This document shows, one piece after another, positions 45,171-56,644 of a stretch of DNA of 64,000 bases; position 1 is the first letter of the stretch, and each line of letters starts with the position of its first letter. Below the pieces are notes generated by a model. It saw only the letters and a program-made list of their open reading frames with translations, was not told where the DNA came from and ran no database searches. The translations under genes and the position numbers were made by a program. Source of the stretch: Manis javanica (taxonomy: Eukaryota > Chordata > Mammalia > Pholidota > Manidae); the NCBI RefSeq assembly GCF_040802235.1, contig NC_133156.1, forward strand, positions 115,040,173 through 115,104,172, given 5' to 3'.

Positions 45171-48100
45171 AAAACTGTCATTTACACGCTACCTGTGAAT
45201 GTGTGTACTCTGTAAGTCTATGTGAGAACACAGGTGCATGGGCTCTGAGACAATGCAAGTCAGTAAGTACTTTGGGTGAGACTTATTATCCTGGGAAAGT
45301 TCATTCCAGAGTGCTCTGAATTTCACCTGCTAAAGACTGGAAAATATAAAAAATGAGTCATCATAAATGTTTCAGACTATCCAAGGATCTTTCACAGCAA
45401 AATAAATCGTTCCTGTTTTTGCTCTTTCAGCTGAGTGAAACAGCCACAGGACATATATACAATAGAAACAGTAGTCATATACAATCAGAACCCTACTTTA
45501 CCAAAATGATTCCAATTTCAGCTGGGCTTTTATACTATGATTGTTTCCAACAGGATAATGGCAATATCAAAGTCATTTCTGAGCCATGTGACAAGGGAGC
45601 TACATGTCATGAATTTGAAGAGCAGACATTTGAGTCATAAACTAAATTCTGGCTTTATCCTGGTATCATTCACTCCCATCTCAGCCTCGGGCAAGGCGCT
45701 TCTCATAAAAGTCAGCTCACATGCACAAACATGGAGACATGATAAATGGTAATAGGACTATTCATTGATCAAATAAGTATTATCATAATGATACAAATAA
45801 CAGTGAAAAATAAAAATACCTTACCCTCATCAATTACTTTGAAATTTACAAATTACTTACACATGATATTTTTATTAATTTGGAGTTAATAGAGCAAACA
45901 AAATGCCTAAGACAAACAACTATGTTATTGTTTTTGTGTAGGTTTTTTTGCTGTTAATGTTTCCAAAGACTATATCATCATCTCAGACTCCTTTGGAGAG
46001 GTGTTTTGATGCTTCAAATCTCCCATCCTTCCCCTCTTCCCCCTCCCTATCTGCATCATTATCATCATCTTCATTTTCTTGACAATGTCCCTAAAGACTA
46101 AAGTAGAAGCATCAGTACTTCTTATTTCTTCTTCAAAGCCAGTGGTGTTTTATGCAAGAATAAAGGTACTCTTTAATTTATAAGAATTGTTTTTCCTTTT
46201 CTAAAACCTACCTCTTACAAAAAGAAGTCCTTTAATGATTAGAGTTAAAGAAAATTAACTTTCAAAGTCCACAAAACTGCAAGACAAAAATCAAGGAGTA
46301 CTTTAGGTTGCTAATAAGCATCCAAAAACTAAAGAGGAATATTAAAAACAAGCAAAAACAACTAAAATATATTGTCCATGTTCTCAGATAACTTTTGTCT
46401 TAGTATTTGTCTTTGAAAAAAACAACCAGAATACTGACTTCTGAAATATACCCAGCAAAGAAAGATACATGACTTTGCTATAACTTGCAAATTATAAAGT
46501 GCTCAATACAATTTGATTCAGTGTTCAAGGGATATGCACAAAACGGATGTCAAAACTTTATACTTTTAATGAAAAAAGCAAAGTCAAATATATATACACT
46601 ATTTGTGTTAGAAAAATTCCAAAATGGAGTCAAGATCATTTCAGGCTGATCCTTTTGTAAGTTTTTATTAACATCAAAAAATTTTGTCTTTAAAGTTCTA
46701 TTACCTCCTAACATAAAGGAAGAAAAGGGTATATGTTCAATTAAAAATGCAAGAACATACGATACCATTCAATCTTGATAATCGAACATCCATGAAAGCA
46801 TCGAATATCAGCACTTTCTTAAAGCTTCTGAGAATTTCTTCCCTTAACAGTATTATCATTGTTACTGTTGCCCATGATCTCTTCTGACCCAGAATTTTTA
46901 CCAGTGTCAGTTTTAAATGAGCAGATAGTCCAGTGAGATTCTGTTTCAGAATGTTGGTAGATGACCTCAGTCAAGTTGTTTTGAACTAACCATACACAGT
47001 TCCGTACAGTGACCAACTCTTATAGCACATAATGGAGCTAGCAATTGGTAGACTCAGATATGTATACAATTTATAAATGGAGGCATCTGCTTTGGTTATT
47101 TGCTTCTCAGACCTCAAATTCTATTTGGATTCTTTTTTCAATTACATCTAATATGAGTTAAAATGCCTCCTTTGCATGGTTATTCAATTCTTGAAAGCTG
47201 AAGACAGAAAACATTTTAGATGAGTCAAAATATCTTTAGCTTCAAGACTGTTACTTTAATGCACAATTATGATGCCATTACATTACTGGACATCTGATAA
47301 ATCTATATTATGGGAGCATATTTATGGACAGGAAAGACTTTAATAAAATATTTATAAGTTAAAAGTTCCTCAACACATACATTCATTGAATGCTATATTG
47401 GGTCTGTATTTTTATAAAGAGAAACATAGAGACAAACATACAAACATGAATCCAAGCATCTGTAAAGATATACATCAAAATCGTAATAGTGGTTACTATT
47501 TGGTTGTGGAATTATGGATAATTAGCCTCATTTCTCCATATGCTTTTTGAAGTTTCAGATATTAAGCATGAGCTACTTTCTGATTGGAAAATATGTTATT
47601 TTATATGTGTGTGTATGTGTGTAGTTTCTTGCTCTTCAAAGAAATTTTCTTCTGATACATGCCTCTCTATAGAGATTTTCGAATGAGCAAATATTTATAC
47701 ATAAATAATATCATTAACAGCTTCATTTTTTTATTCTATTATAAGCTTTTCTGCTAAAGGATGAACCCCATTCTTTATTTCTTATTAATACAAACAATCG
47801 ACTTCAAGGTTACCACAGACATCAAAGTTCAGAGAGCAAGGAGCTTATTCTACAATTAAGGTTTTCTAGCACAATAAAATTGCCATGGGTAAAGAAACTT
47901 GCCTAATGCTTAAAGATGGTTTAGTGTCAGCCATAACCCATGCAAAGGTATTGAAATTGCTCAGAGAGCTTTATCCTATGATGGCTGAGATGAAAGAGCT
48001 TTACTGTGTGTTTATTTCTTCAGGGAAACCAAAATGCAGTTTGAGAGAATGAATTAGGCAATTTAACAGTTGACAATTGGAAAATTAGGCAATTTAACAG

Positions 48101-48578
48101 TATGAATCACTACTCTTTCTGGAGGACAATTTATCCTGCCATATTTGATGAAATACTGAGAGCTAGTTTAGGTAACAAAGTTGGTGAGAATCATGCTAAG
48201 CTATGGTAGTCAATTCAGTTTAGTTCAGCAAATACTAGTGCACAACTACTGTGTGCTGCCAGGCAGTGAGTGTCGTAGTGTGCAGAGCCAGCTCCAGAGA
48301 GAGAATTCCCAAGTCAAGTCCAGATCCAGCACGTCATAATTCTGAGACATTACACACAACCTCTCTCTCTGCTTTGATTTCCTCAGGATTAAAATAGGGA
48401 CTGTAACTACTACATAGAGTTAAATAGGCTAGAAACATGAGGACCCGACCACATATTTCACCATGCAAAATCAGAAAATCAGACAATGTCACCTTCTCAA
48501 ATGCAAGAAGGAAGTCTTCAGCATCACCAATCTGAAAAGGTGATTATTAATGAGCTTAGGGAGTATCTCAAGTGAATC
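45171..48578. other. Unclassified AT-rich DNA; possible L1 tail and a small duplication
   Basis: About 3.4 kb with no supported gene. At about 47480-47600 'cgtaatagtggttactatttggttgtggaattatggataatt...catatgctttttgaagtttc' resembles an old L1 3' UTR. A 19-bp unit 'aattaggcaatttaacagt' occurs at 48052-48070 and 48083-48101. Confidence 0.4.
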
Positions 48579-48590
48579 TCAAATTTATTT
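48579..48590. repeat. Left TSD of the U1 retrocopy
   Basis: 'tcaaatttattt' here and at 48794-48805. On the left it merges into the (ATTT)n tail of the retrocopy. Confidence 0.75.
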
Positions 48591-48629
48591 ATTTATTTAT
48601 TTATTTTATTTATTTATTTTTTTTAATAT
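48591..48629 (-). repeat. A-rich tail of the U1 retrocopy, expanded to (AAAT)n
   Basis: On the minus strand the U1 3' end is followed by 'atattaaaaaaaa' and then AAAT units. This is a microsatellite grown from a retrotransposition tail. Confidence 0.85.
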
Positions 48630-48793
48630 CAGGGGAAAGCGCGAACGCAGTCCCCCACTACCACAAATAATGCAGTCGAGTTTCCCACATTTGGGGAAAT
48701 CGCAGGGGTCAGCACATCCGCAGTGCAATGGATAAGCCTCGCCCTGGGAAAACCACCTTCGTGATCATGGTATCTCCCCTGCCAGGTAAGTAT
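48630..48793 (-). pseudogene. RNU1: U1 snRNA retropseudogene, full length (164 nt)
   Basis: The minus strand reads as a complete U1 spliceosomal RNA. It has the 5' end 'atacttacctg' that pairs with 5' splice sites, stem-loops I-III, an Sm-site region, stem-loop IV, and the 3' end '...gctttcccctg'. Against the human U1 sequence recalled from memory I find two differences, at nt 73 (C to G) and nt 125 (A to T, at the edge of the Sm site). It is followed directly by an A-rich tail and flanked by a 12-bp TSD. No snRNA 3' box follows, and I see no proximal sequence element in the AT-rich upstream flank. It is therefore an L1-mobilised copy of mature U1, not a true gene. The near-identity suggests a fairly recent insertion. 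Confidence 0.93.
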
Positions 48794-48805
48794 TCAAATT
48801 TATTT
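48794..48805. repeat. Right TSD of the U1 retrocopy
   Basis: 'tcaaatttattt', followed by a T run. On the minus strand the target reads 'ct|aaaaaaaataaattt', compatible with L1 endonuclease preference. Confidence 0.8.
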
Positions 48806-48849
48806 TTTTTAGGAGAGGTCCCATGTCTACTCAAGGAAGTCAGAAGTTT

Positions 48850-49085
48850 ATCAATTGTATTGTAATATGCCTGAGATTATATTTGCATGTAACTTTGAAA
48901 AAAGGAATTAAAGAAGAAAATTATGTCATTACGTCTGTAACCAGTGTATGGATCATTATTAAACCAGAAGTGTTATATCTTTCTTCACTGTCCTTGAAAG
49001 ACTTTATGAGTAAATTCTATAAATTCTCTGCCAGTTTTAGGTTTTAAATTCTAATCCACTGTAATCCAATTTAAAACATTAAGCT
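48850..49085. other. Unclassified AT-rich DNA
   Basis: Nothing supported is visible. Confidence 0.4.
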
Positions 49086-49099
49086 CATATCCAATTTAC

Positions 49100-49770
49100 T
49101 GCTCAAAGCCCCTTCGCCCCTCAGGGCCATGACGTGGGTAAGAGAGGGGGGTGGAAAGCTCTTCCAGATCCCCCTTCCTTCCCTATTCTGGGTCCATTTT
49201 CTCCAGGAATTTAAAGACCAGGATTGATATTTAGAGCAAAGGCAGCAAAGGCTTTCTGTTAGTCAGACTATTGTAGTTCTCTGCTGCCTTCTGTGGCGTC
49301 TCTGGCTAACTTCAATTGACTCGGCCTTTGAGTGGCAATAATGCCAGATGCCCCCTCTTGGGACACACAGATGGGCGAGTTGGGGGCAGACAGGTGGTAC
49401 AACCTCTGAATTCCTGCAGTTCCCAACATGACCCCCATCCTCACACAATGTGGATACTCCAGTGTTCGATGACTGCTTCTCTCTCTACCTCACCACCTGC
49501 CTCTAATTTTAGTTTCTCCCCTATTCGGTCTGCCCAGAGGGCAAAACATCAAGTTTGCTGCATAAAAAGAAGTCCACCAAGCAAAGGAGTTGCTATTCTC
49601 ACCTTCTTTCATGCACTCCCAGTCTCTTCCGTGGGCTCTTTTGGGGCTTTCCCGCATTCGGCTACAAAGGAGCAAAGGAAGCCAAAGAGCCTCCTCAGGT
49701 GAAAGACTCGGGATTCCTTGAATGTATTGAATTTTCCAGGGGTTGGGGAAGGGGATAAGGATTGAGGAAG
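49100..49770. other. GC-richer island of unknown origin
   Basis: About 670 bp of roughly 50% GC DNA with several overlapping open frames on both strands (longest 49316-49702 plus, 128 codons; also 49263-49448 and 49490-49675 minus). I recognise no protein domain. It lies just upstream of an MLT1 LTR and could be another LTR or ERV-internal fragment, a retrocopied transcript, or a regulatory island. No poly(A) tail or TSD was found. Confidence 0.4.
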
Positions 49771-49872
49771 TGGTTGAGAGTAGCCAAGCTGATTTGAGTA
49801 CTTTTTAATAAGCCCTGGACAAAGGTCTGTACTCCAGGGTTTACAATTTCATTTAAAATAACCTGGAGTGGG

Positions 49873-50355
49873 TAGAATCATGTCCTCCTAAAGATGGCCA
49901 TGTTCTGATCTCTGGGGCCTATGAATGTTACCTCTTGTGCAAAAATGAATTAAGAGAGCAGATGAATTTGAGGTTGCTGATCAGTAGGACTTAAGACAGG
50001 GATATTAGCCTGAAGAATTATCCAGGGGGACCCAGTGTAATCACAAAGGTCACTAAGTAGGGGCAAGGAAGGCAGAAGGGTCAGTGTCAGAGTGATGAGA
50101 TATGATAAAGAGCTGAACAGCCACTGCTGACTTTGAAGGTGGAAAGGGCTCACAAGCCATGGAATGCAGGCAGCCTCTAGCAGCTGGGCAAGGCATGGAA
50201 AGAGACCTTCCCTAAGGCCTCCAGATGGAATGCAGCCCTGCGGACACTTTAGCCTAGGGAGAAACATTTCAGACTTCTAACCTCTAGAACTGTATTATTT
50301 TAAGATACCAAATTTGTAGTAGTTTGTCTCATCAGCAAAAGGAAGCTTGTACAGG
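49873..50355 (+). mobile_element. MLT1 (MaLR) LTR, nearly complete
   Basis: It starts 'tggagtgggtagaatcatgtcctcctaaagatggccatgttctgatctctgg'. It continues with 'gggggacccagtgtaatcacaaaggtc', 'ctgctgactttgaaggtgg', 'gaatgcaggcagcctctagcagctgg', 'gaatgcagccctgcggacac' and 'cagacttctaacctctagaactgtattattttaag', and ends 'agtagtttgtctcatcagcaaaaggaagc'. This is the complete block order of an MLT1 LTR. Non-coding relic. Confidence 0.92.
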
Positions 50356-50359
50356 GTTC

Positions 50360-50695
50360 TACTGATCAATTTTTTTTACAAGAAAGAAATCCCTCTTTTC
50401 CCTGTTTCATGACTAAGAGAGACCCACCTCATGATTTGCTAATGTAAATGTTCCACTTTACTTTGAAAATACAGCCTGATTTTGTAATGTGTAATAAACC
50501 GGCTATCCATTCAGATGAAACACACTTTGCTCCAAGACCATGTTTGTAATCTAATGTTTGCATTGACTTTTTTTTCCCTTAAAAGATGTCTTTTAATGTG
50601 TAATAATATGAGTGAGATAATGTATTAAATCATGATCAGAGAATTTTTCATCTATTTTGCACTGAAATGGTAGGCTTGAACACATTAGGGGAGGC
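50360..50695. other. Unclassified AT-rich DNA
   Basis: Nothing supported is visible. Confidence 0.4.
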
Positions 50696-50699
50696 TTTG

Positions 50700-51645
50700 C
50701 ATACCAGACCAAGAAGTTTGACAAACAGATACATGAAAAGATATTTCACATTATTACTCATCAGGGTAATGCAAATTAAAACTACAATAAGTTATCAGCA
50801 GATATTTACCTGAAGGGCCAAAAAAAATGCTGGCATGGACACAGAAAAACTAGATAATTCATACCTTACTAGTGGGTATGTAAAATAGTTCACCTACTCT
50901 GGATAAAGTATTTGTCATTTGCTTAAAAATCTAAATATGTAGCTACCCAGCTTCCTGGCATTTGTACAGAGAAATGAACATATATATTCAAATAGAAATC
51001 TATACATCATTGTTCAATGTAGCTTTATTTTAATAGTCCAAAACTAGAACTAATAAGACATCATTCAGTGGGTGACTGGTTATGCAAACTGTGGTACATT
51101 CAATCTAAGTTGTGTGATCCACACAACCACCTGTGCATCACCAGAGAATTATGCTGAGAAAAAAGCCAATCTCAAATATTTATAGCTGTATGGTTCCATC
51201 TATTATATTATCATCTTATAAATATAGCTCCAATATTTTTGATTGACAAAGTTTTAGAAAATGGGAAGATTAGTGATTGCTAGGGTTAGGGATGGGAGAG
51301 GGTAGGAGGCAGTGAGCATAGTTATAAAAGGGCAACATAGGAATCCTTGGTATGTATCTTGACTGTGATTATGGATGTGGAAACTTAGACATACGATAAA
51401 ACTACACATATCACAGAACTACACACACATGAACACATAGATGATTACATACAAAACTGAGAAAATCTGAATAAAATATGTGAATTGCATTAATGCCAAT
51501 ACCAGGTTGTTATATTATAGCTTTGCAAGATATTACCACTGGGGGAAACTGAATATAGGGTACAGGGTATATCTCTGTTATTTTGTACAATCCCATGTGA
51601 ATCTACAATTTTCTTCATAAAAGTTTCAATTAAAAACCTCAGAAA
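50700..51645 (+). mobile_element. Old L1 3' part (ORF2 end and 3' UTR)
   Basis: 'gaaaagatatttcacattattactcatcagggtaatgcaaattaaaactacaataag', 'atgctggcatggacacagaaaaactag', 'gggtatgtaaaatagttc', 'cagtgggtgactggttatgcaaactgtggtacattca', 'gattgctagggttagggatggg', 'ttgactgtgattatgg' and the final 'gcaagatattaccactgggggaaactg...catgtgaatctacaatt' follow L1MB/L1MC-type order. Many stops. Confidence 0.87.
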
Positions 51646-51689
51646 GACTTAGTGTGAACACACTGCTTTAAATTATATTCTAATTATTG

Positions 51690-51905
51690 TTTTTTTAAAG
51701 TATCATTGATATACAATCTTATGAAAGTTTCAACATTCACTCCTATTATCAAGTCCTCAAGCCCCCCATTGCAGTCACTGTCCATCAGCATAGTAAGATG
51801 CTATAGAGTCATTACTTATCTTCTCCATGCTGTACTGCCTTCCCCTTGACCCACCTACATTGTGAGTGCTAATTATAGTGCCCTTTAATCTCCTTCTCCC
51901 TCCAC
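51690..51905 (-). mobile_element. L1 3' UTR fragment
   Basis: On the plus strand 'tttttttaaagtatcattgatatacaatcttatgaaag', 'tattatcaagtcctcaagccccccattgcagtcactgtccatcagcatagtaagatgctatagagtcattacttatcttctcc' and 'ctacattgtgagtgctaattatagtgcccttta' are the reverse complement of the same 3' UTR region as 9552-9780. It is 5' truncated to about 215 bp. A TSD was not confirmed. Confidence 0.88.
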
Positions 51906-53435
51906 TGGAATATACCAATAATGTTTTTACATACTTGCTTAAAACAATAAAATATTTATAATATAACAAAGGCACTTGAGAAATTTAGTGATAACTTAGT
52001 AAATTATTTTACGTATAACATTTTAATTTAGCTTTTAATATACAAATTGTCCCATGTTGAATAAGTTTATATGATAAAGAGTCCCAAATCTAAAGTGTCT
52101 AAACAGGTGATAAAGAAAGCTCAAGAGAATTCCATGAGGAAAAAGTAGAAAGTCGTAAAGATGAAACGTAATCTTGATTCTTGTGTAAACCAAAGTTTCT
52201 TCAAAAAAATTCATCTTGGAGGAATGAGAGAGAGAGGTGGATACCACAAGTCTTATCCCCATTGCAGGTAATCTACTCACACCACACTGAGCCAGGTGCT
52301 GAGCTGAGACACATATTTGGATTCAACCTTTTGTTTTTTGGTGTCTTTCAAGAGAGAGTCCATCTGGAAATGCACAAATCTCTCCATTCACAATTATTTT
52401 TAATATGCTTTTTTGATTGGAGTTGTTTTAAGCTAAATTATCTTCCTCTAACAGTACTTTGAGCTCAAAATAATTGTGAAGGAATGCCCTTTGTAAGGGC
52501 TTGATTATAAAATGTGAGTTCCTTATTCAAAGGAATAATTCTGGAGGTGAGAAAAAATGCCAATAAGCCTGCCTTATATTTGGGTATGTTTTATACTTAA
52601 TCTTATCACATGGCCCATCCCATCCTTAATTATATAAAAAGCAAACAGAAAACACCTAGAGTATAACCATTAAAGTAAAAGCAAAAGAATAAATATAACT
52701 GAGGGGAAATTTATACAAGAAATTTTGATTAAAGACTGTTGCAATTAAGTACGATATCGTATTTTGATGTTCCTTGCTGTTAAAACCAAAAATTAAGTAT
52801 GGAGGATCACTTAATTTTTTTATTTAAAAAAAGCATAACCATAGGTGAGTTTTTTCCTACCAAGAAATTATAAAGCACTTTATGAAAGATAAATAATGTA
52901 ATACTAATATCTTAAATGCAGTTTTTTGATAAAAAGGCCAAGAATTTATTTTTCAAAGATGAATATTGATTTATATTATACTATAAATGTATAAAGGATA
53001 TTGTATGGGTGAATATGGATAAACTTTGGTAAAAATAAATTATAGGCAGCCTTGAAAAATGGTTAGGGGCTAATCTTTTCCTCATTCTCATCTCCAACAC
53101 TCAGTTCATCATCAAGTCTTTCTGATTATATCTTCTAAATTCTCCTCCAATTCATATAATTTAACCAGGAACCTGCAACTATCACCCCTATACCCCCACC
53201 CCACCTCCCCTGCCAAACCAGGCTGCCACTTGAACAACTCATGAGTAAAATGGATGTCTAGCACCTACCCAGTTTTCTCAGACAGCTCACTTAACAAATC
53301 AAAGTTTTGCATTTAATTGGCTGAACATAAGTGACATGTCTGAACCTTAACTGCAAAGGATATTAGACATTGTCGTTTCTGAATTCAATCTTAGAAAAAT
53401 AAAACTCAAAATGCACTAAAATATCAAGATGTGTG
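51906..53435. other. Unclassified AT-rich DNA
   Basis: About 1.5 kb with no supported feature. A C-rich stretch lies at about 53185-53212. Confidence 0.4.
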
Positions 53436-53439
53436 AGAG

Positions 53440-53690
53440 AGTACAAAAGCTGTCAAGTGTCCATTTCAAAGCCTTTGCATGATACAGAACCTCTCATCTC
53501 CTGTCTTATTTCAAGCCATCTCTTCTCTTATTTATATTATGTAGCCATGATGGATATCTCTCTTTTCCTCAGATGTACCAAACTCTATCCCAATTCATGT
53601 CTTTATACATTCAGTTTTCTTTACATAGAATTCTCTTTCTCCAGCCCTTTACTTGGATAATTTTACTAATTCTTGAAATTTTAGAGTAAA
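53440..53690 (+). repeat. LINE-2 fragment
   Basis: 'agcctttgcatgatacagaacc...', 'cctcagatgtaccaaactctatcccaattcatg', 'agaattctctttctccagccctttacttgg' match the L2 3' region in its pyrimidine-rich text order ('accaaactcattcc...gcctttgcac...ctggaatgctcttcccccag'). Confidence 0.5.
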
Positions 53691-53696
53691 ATGATG

Positions 53697-54118
53697 TGAT
53701 GGCTAATTTTTGTGAGCTTGTCACAGCTGTGGTGCCCAATTGTTTAGCCAAACTCCAGTCTAGATGTTGCTGTGAAGGTATTTTTTTTAAATGTGATTAC
53801 TATGAAAATAAGCAAACTTTGAATAAAACAGATTATTCTCCATAGTGTGAGTAGGCCTCATGCAATCAGTTGAAGGCCTTAAAAGACAGATGCCCTGAAA
53901 GGAAGGAATTCTGCCTTCAGGCAGCCTTCACATTCATGGCTGAAATATTCACTCTTGTGGGAATTTCTAGCCTTCCCTGCAGATTTCAAACTTGCCAGAC
54001 CCTATAGTGGAACGAGCAATTCCTTAAAATCAATCTCTTTCCTTCTCTTTTACCCTTTCTCTATGTACACATATGCACACTATTGATTCTGTCTCCCTGG
54101 AGAACCCTAATACAGATG
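53697..54118 (+). repeat. Nearly complete copy of dispersed repeat family Z
   Basis: It starts 'tgatggctaatttttgtgagcttg'. It contains 'ccagtctagatgttgctgtgaaggtatt', 'gtgagtaggcctcatgcaatcagttgaaggccttaaaag', 'ggaaggaattctgccttcaggc' and 'agatttcaaacttgccagaccc...caattccttaaaatcaatctcttt', and ends 'gattctgtctccctggagaaccctaatacag'. The 5' part recurs at 16340-16560. It looks LTR-like, with a polyadenylation-type block before the end. Family name not resolved. Confidence 0.7.
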
Positions 54119-54365
54119 ATTTATTCAAACAGGCTTTCTTTCACGTTCCAAAATAGGCTAAATCCTCTTAATTGCAATCTCTAAGTACTTTTTAAAAATT
54201 TCCTTTGATTATATTCACATGTATAATTACTTTAGTGTTCAAACCTTATGACTGTGATTTCATGAAAATGAAATAAATTGTCTTGTGTATTGCTAAGCAT
54301 GTAGCAAGACACACTTCTTAGAACATACTGAAGACCGAATAATTATTTTTTGCATTTGATAAGGA
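54119..54365. other. Unclassified AT-rich DNA
   Basis: Nothing supported is visible. Confidence 0.35.
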
Positions 54366-54367
54366 AC

Positions 54368-54640
54368 ATAAACTCTGGGGTCAGACTGGCTACCTTCAAA
54401 CTCTGGGGTCAAACTGGCTGCCTTTATTTATTTATGAATGAATAAATCTCAATAGCTGTATGTCCTTGAAAAAGTTACTTCATCTCTCTAAATCTTAGTT
54501 TGCTCATTTATAAAAACCATATAATAATATAGTACCCTCATAGACTGGTTTGGAAGGTCAAGTGAATGACAAATGCAAACCATCTAGCACCATGGTTGGC
54601 ACATAGAAAACCCTCAACAAATGTCAACCACTTGTGTCAT
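54368..54640 (+). repeat. MIR SINE with a duplicated 5' segment
   Basis: 'aactctggggtcagactggctaccttc' is followed at once by a second 'aactctggggtcaaactggctgccttt'. Then come 'agctgtatgtccttgaaaaagttacttcatctctctaaatcttagtttgctcatttataaaaacc', 'atagtaccctcatagactgg' and 'agcaccatggttggcacatagaaaaccctcaacaaatgtc', a complete MIR. The 28-bp doubling at 54372-54426 is a local tandem duplication. Confidence 0.88.
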
Positions 54641-54784
54641 AATTTTACTATGTTTATTTAACTTCTCTTCTAAAATTTTACTGTCCTTAGTTGTATGTTT
54701 ATAACAATTACCCATTACCAGCATGACAGATGATCGTGTTTATGCATCCTATGTAATCATTCTTTTTCCAGCTGTTCTCATTAG

Positions 54785-55165
54785 TGGAGCTAGCCTCCCA
54801 GACCAGAGTGTAAAAATGCCAGACATTTCATCTCCCAACATCCTTTGTAGTCAGTGTGGCCATGTGACCAAGTCTGAGCAATGAAATGAAAGAAGTCTAC
54901 TAGGGGAATTCTGGGAAAGTGATCTCTCTTATAAAAGTAAAAAAGTAGATCTGCTCCTCCCTCTCTATTTTTACGTAAGTGCCAGATAAGACTGTAATGC
55001 CTGATGTGGCTAGAAAAGGCACCACCAGATGAGAATGGCAGAGGAGAGGGAGAAATCGCCTGAGCCCTTTCTAAAATGTTTAATTTGCTAGCCCAATCCT
55101 GGCACGTCCTACTTCTTACTTTTTGTTTGTGAAACAATTATTTTTATTTTTAAAACCACTCGGTA
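54785..55165 (+). mobile_element. Old LTR-type repeat
   Basis: 'gacatttcatctcccaacatcctttgtagtcagtgtggccatgtgaccaagtctgagcaatgaaatgaaagaagtctactaggggaattctgggaaag' and, near the end, 'tttttgtttgtgaaacaattatttttatttttaaaaccactcgg' fit an old mammalian LTR with its polyadenylation zone. Related words are at 11300-11655. Family not fixed. Confidence 0.55.
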
Positions 55166-55169
55166 ATTT

Positions 55170-55890
55170 GAAAAGCTTCAGTCAAAAGCTGAGACCTCAG
55201 ACAGTTTAAAATTGACGTCTCCCAAAGCACACATTTGCATAAAGCAGATGGTATATAATGAAATCCATTGGGTAGGGACAAATCCCTATTATTCCATCCA
55301 CTTTTAGTTTTATAACTGCTCTAGACTAAGGAATAGCACAGGCAACATAAAGACAGCTACTCTGCTGGAGCGCCTTGTGCTCTGTTAGAAAGGTACATGA
55401 TAAGGATGATGAAAATGTGTGTGAAGCAGCTAATGACGAGCTTATAAGAGCAGAGCAGCAAGGCCAGTGCTCCTGGGCAAAAGTTGGCTATAAACGGCCA
55501 ACTCTCTCTGCTCAGGGAAACTTAGATTTTGTAATTCTACAATTGTGGCTAGAAATGACAACCTAATTATTAAAATTCCTATAAGAAATGTAAATTTGTT
55601 TTTTCTAGTCTGAAGCTTTCTGGGCCATAACCCCCTTCTAGCTCACTGAAATCATTATTTGGATAGTACTTTGAGACTAGCATATTTTTTGATGATAAAA
55701 GATGACTCAGAAATGTACATACCAGCTATTTTGTTAATTTTGAGAAGTGTAGATCTTTTGAAACAGTGGTGATCTTAAGTCATGTTGTAATTTCCTTTTC
55801 AGTGAATGAGATCAAATTTCAAAGTTGCAGATCCACTTCAGAAAAAAGTCATCCAGGCGGGGTGACATAGTCTGTAGGAGGGGACATGGG
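55170..55890. other. Unclassified DNA
   Basis: No supported gene. The open frame at 55375-55566 ends in AT-rich sequence, and a 'ctctctctgctcag' acceptor-like word inside it is not backed by a donor. Confidence 0.35.
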
Positions 55891-55894
55891 AAAG

Positions 55895-56040
55895 AAGCAG
55901 CCAGCATTCACTGAGTGACTGCCCTAGGCCTGGAGCTGTTTATATACATCTTTCTAAATTCTTACCAAACCTCCCTAAATTAGGTAGAATATTCCATTTA
56001 TTACAAGACCAGAAAACTAAGATACAGAATTTCAGCAATT
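55895..56040 (-). repeat. MIR SINE
   Basis: On the plus strand 'gcattcactgagtgactgccctaggcctggagctgtttatatacatc', 'ttcttaccaaacctccctaaattaggtagaatattcc' and 'ttacaagaccagaaaactaagatacag' follow reverse-complement MIR. Confidence 0.78.
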
Positions 56041-56044
56041 GCAG

Positions 56045-56640
56045 TTTTTTTTTAGTATTAGCCTGTCAGCTTACAAATCCTTAAAATAAGAAATTATCTG
56101 TGACCCAATAAGCAAGAATGAGAATGCTCTGATGCTCGTTTCTGTTTATAATTAGAAAAGCCACTGAACTTTAAATATCAACTATATCACCACTATCAAG
56201 TTTTTATCCTTCCAAGTTAATCCAAACCAAGTTAAGACACAAGACCATAAGGCCTAAAGATTGTTGATAATAGAGACTCAGATGCCAGTTGCTTTCATTT
56301 TGGCTTAATACAGACCAACAAACAATGCAAAATTATGAACCAGTTAACAACAAAAGTGAGTGCAAGTAGCACCTTAATACTTAACTATTTGCTAGTTACC
56401 TAGATACCAGTTCCTCACAAAGTAGCATTCAAATTTCAGGGGTTGGTGCAACCTACATAGGATAATCATTCTGCCAGGTCAGAATTGCTCAGATCTCCAG
56501 CTTCCCTGCTTTTTAAACCATTAGTTAGGCTGAAAGGGCCATGGCAACATCAAGAATTTGCCTACTAATACTTAACTTACATTAATTCCTTGTTCTGTTA
56601 AGGCACTGGGCAACAGCAGGCCTGGCATTACAAAACCTAG
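56045..56640. other. Unclassified DNA
   Basis: Nothing supported is visible. Confidence 0.4.
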
Positions 56641-56644
56641 AGGG

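Noticed and set aside
45353-45640. 95-codon plus-strand open frame
   Set aside because: No domain, no flanking splice or promoter signals that I can support, and low-complexity-free but unfamiliar sequence. Chance is likely at this length.
48630-48793. Functional U1 snRNA gene
   Set aside because: An A-rich tail directly abuts the RNA 3' end, TSDs flank it, and neither a 3' box nor an upstream control element is visible.
55375-55566. Open frame with an internal acceptor-like 'ctctgctcag'
   Set aside because: No matching donor or upstream exon. The sequence after the putative acceptor reaches a stop within about 20 codons in AT-rich DNA.
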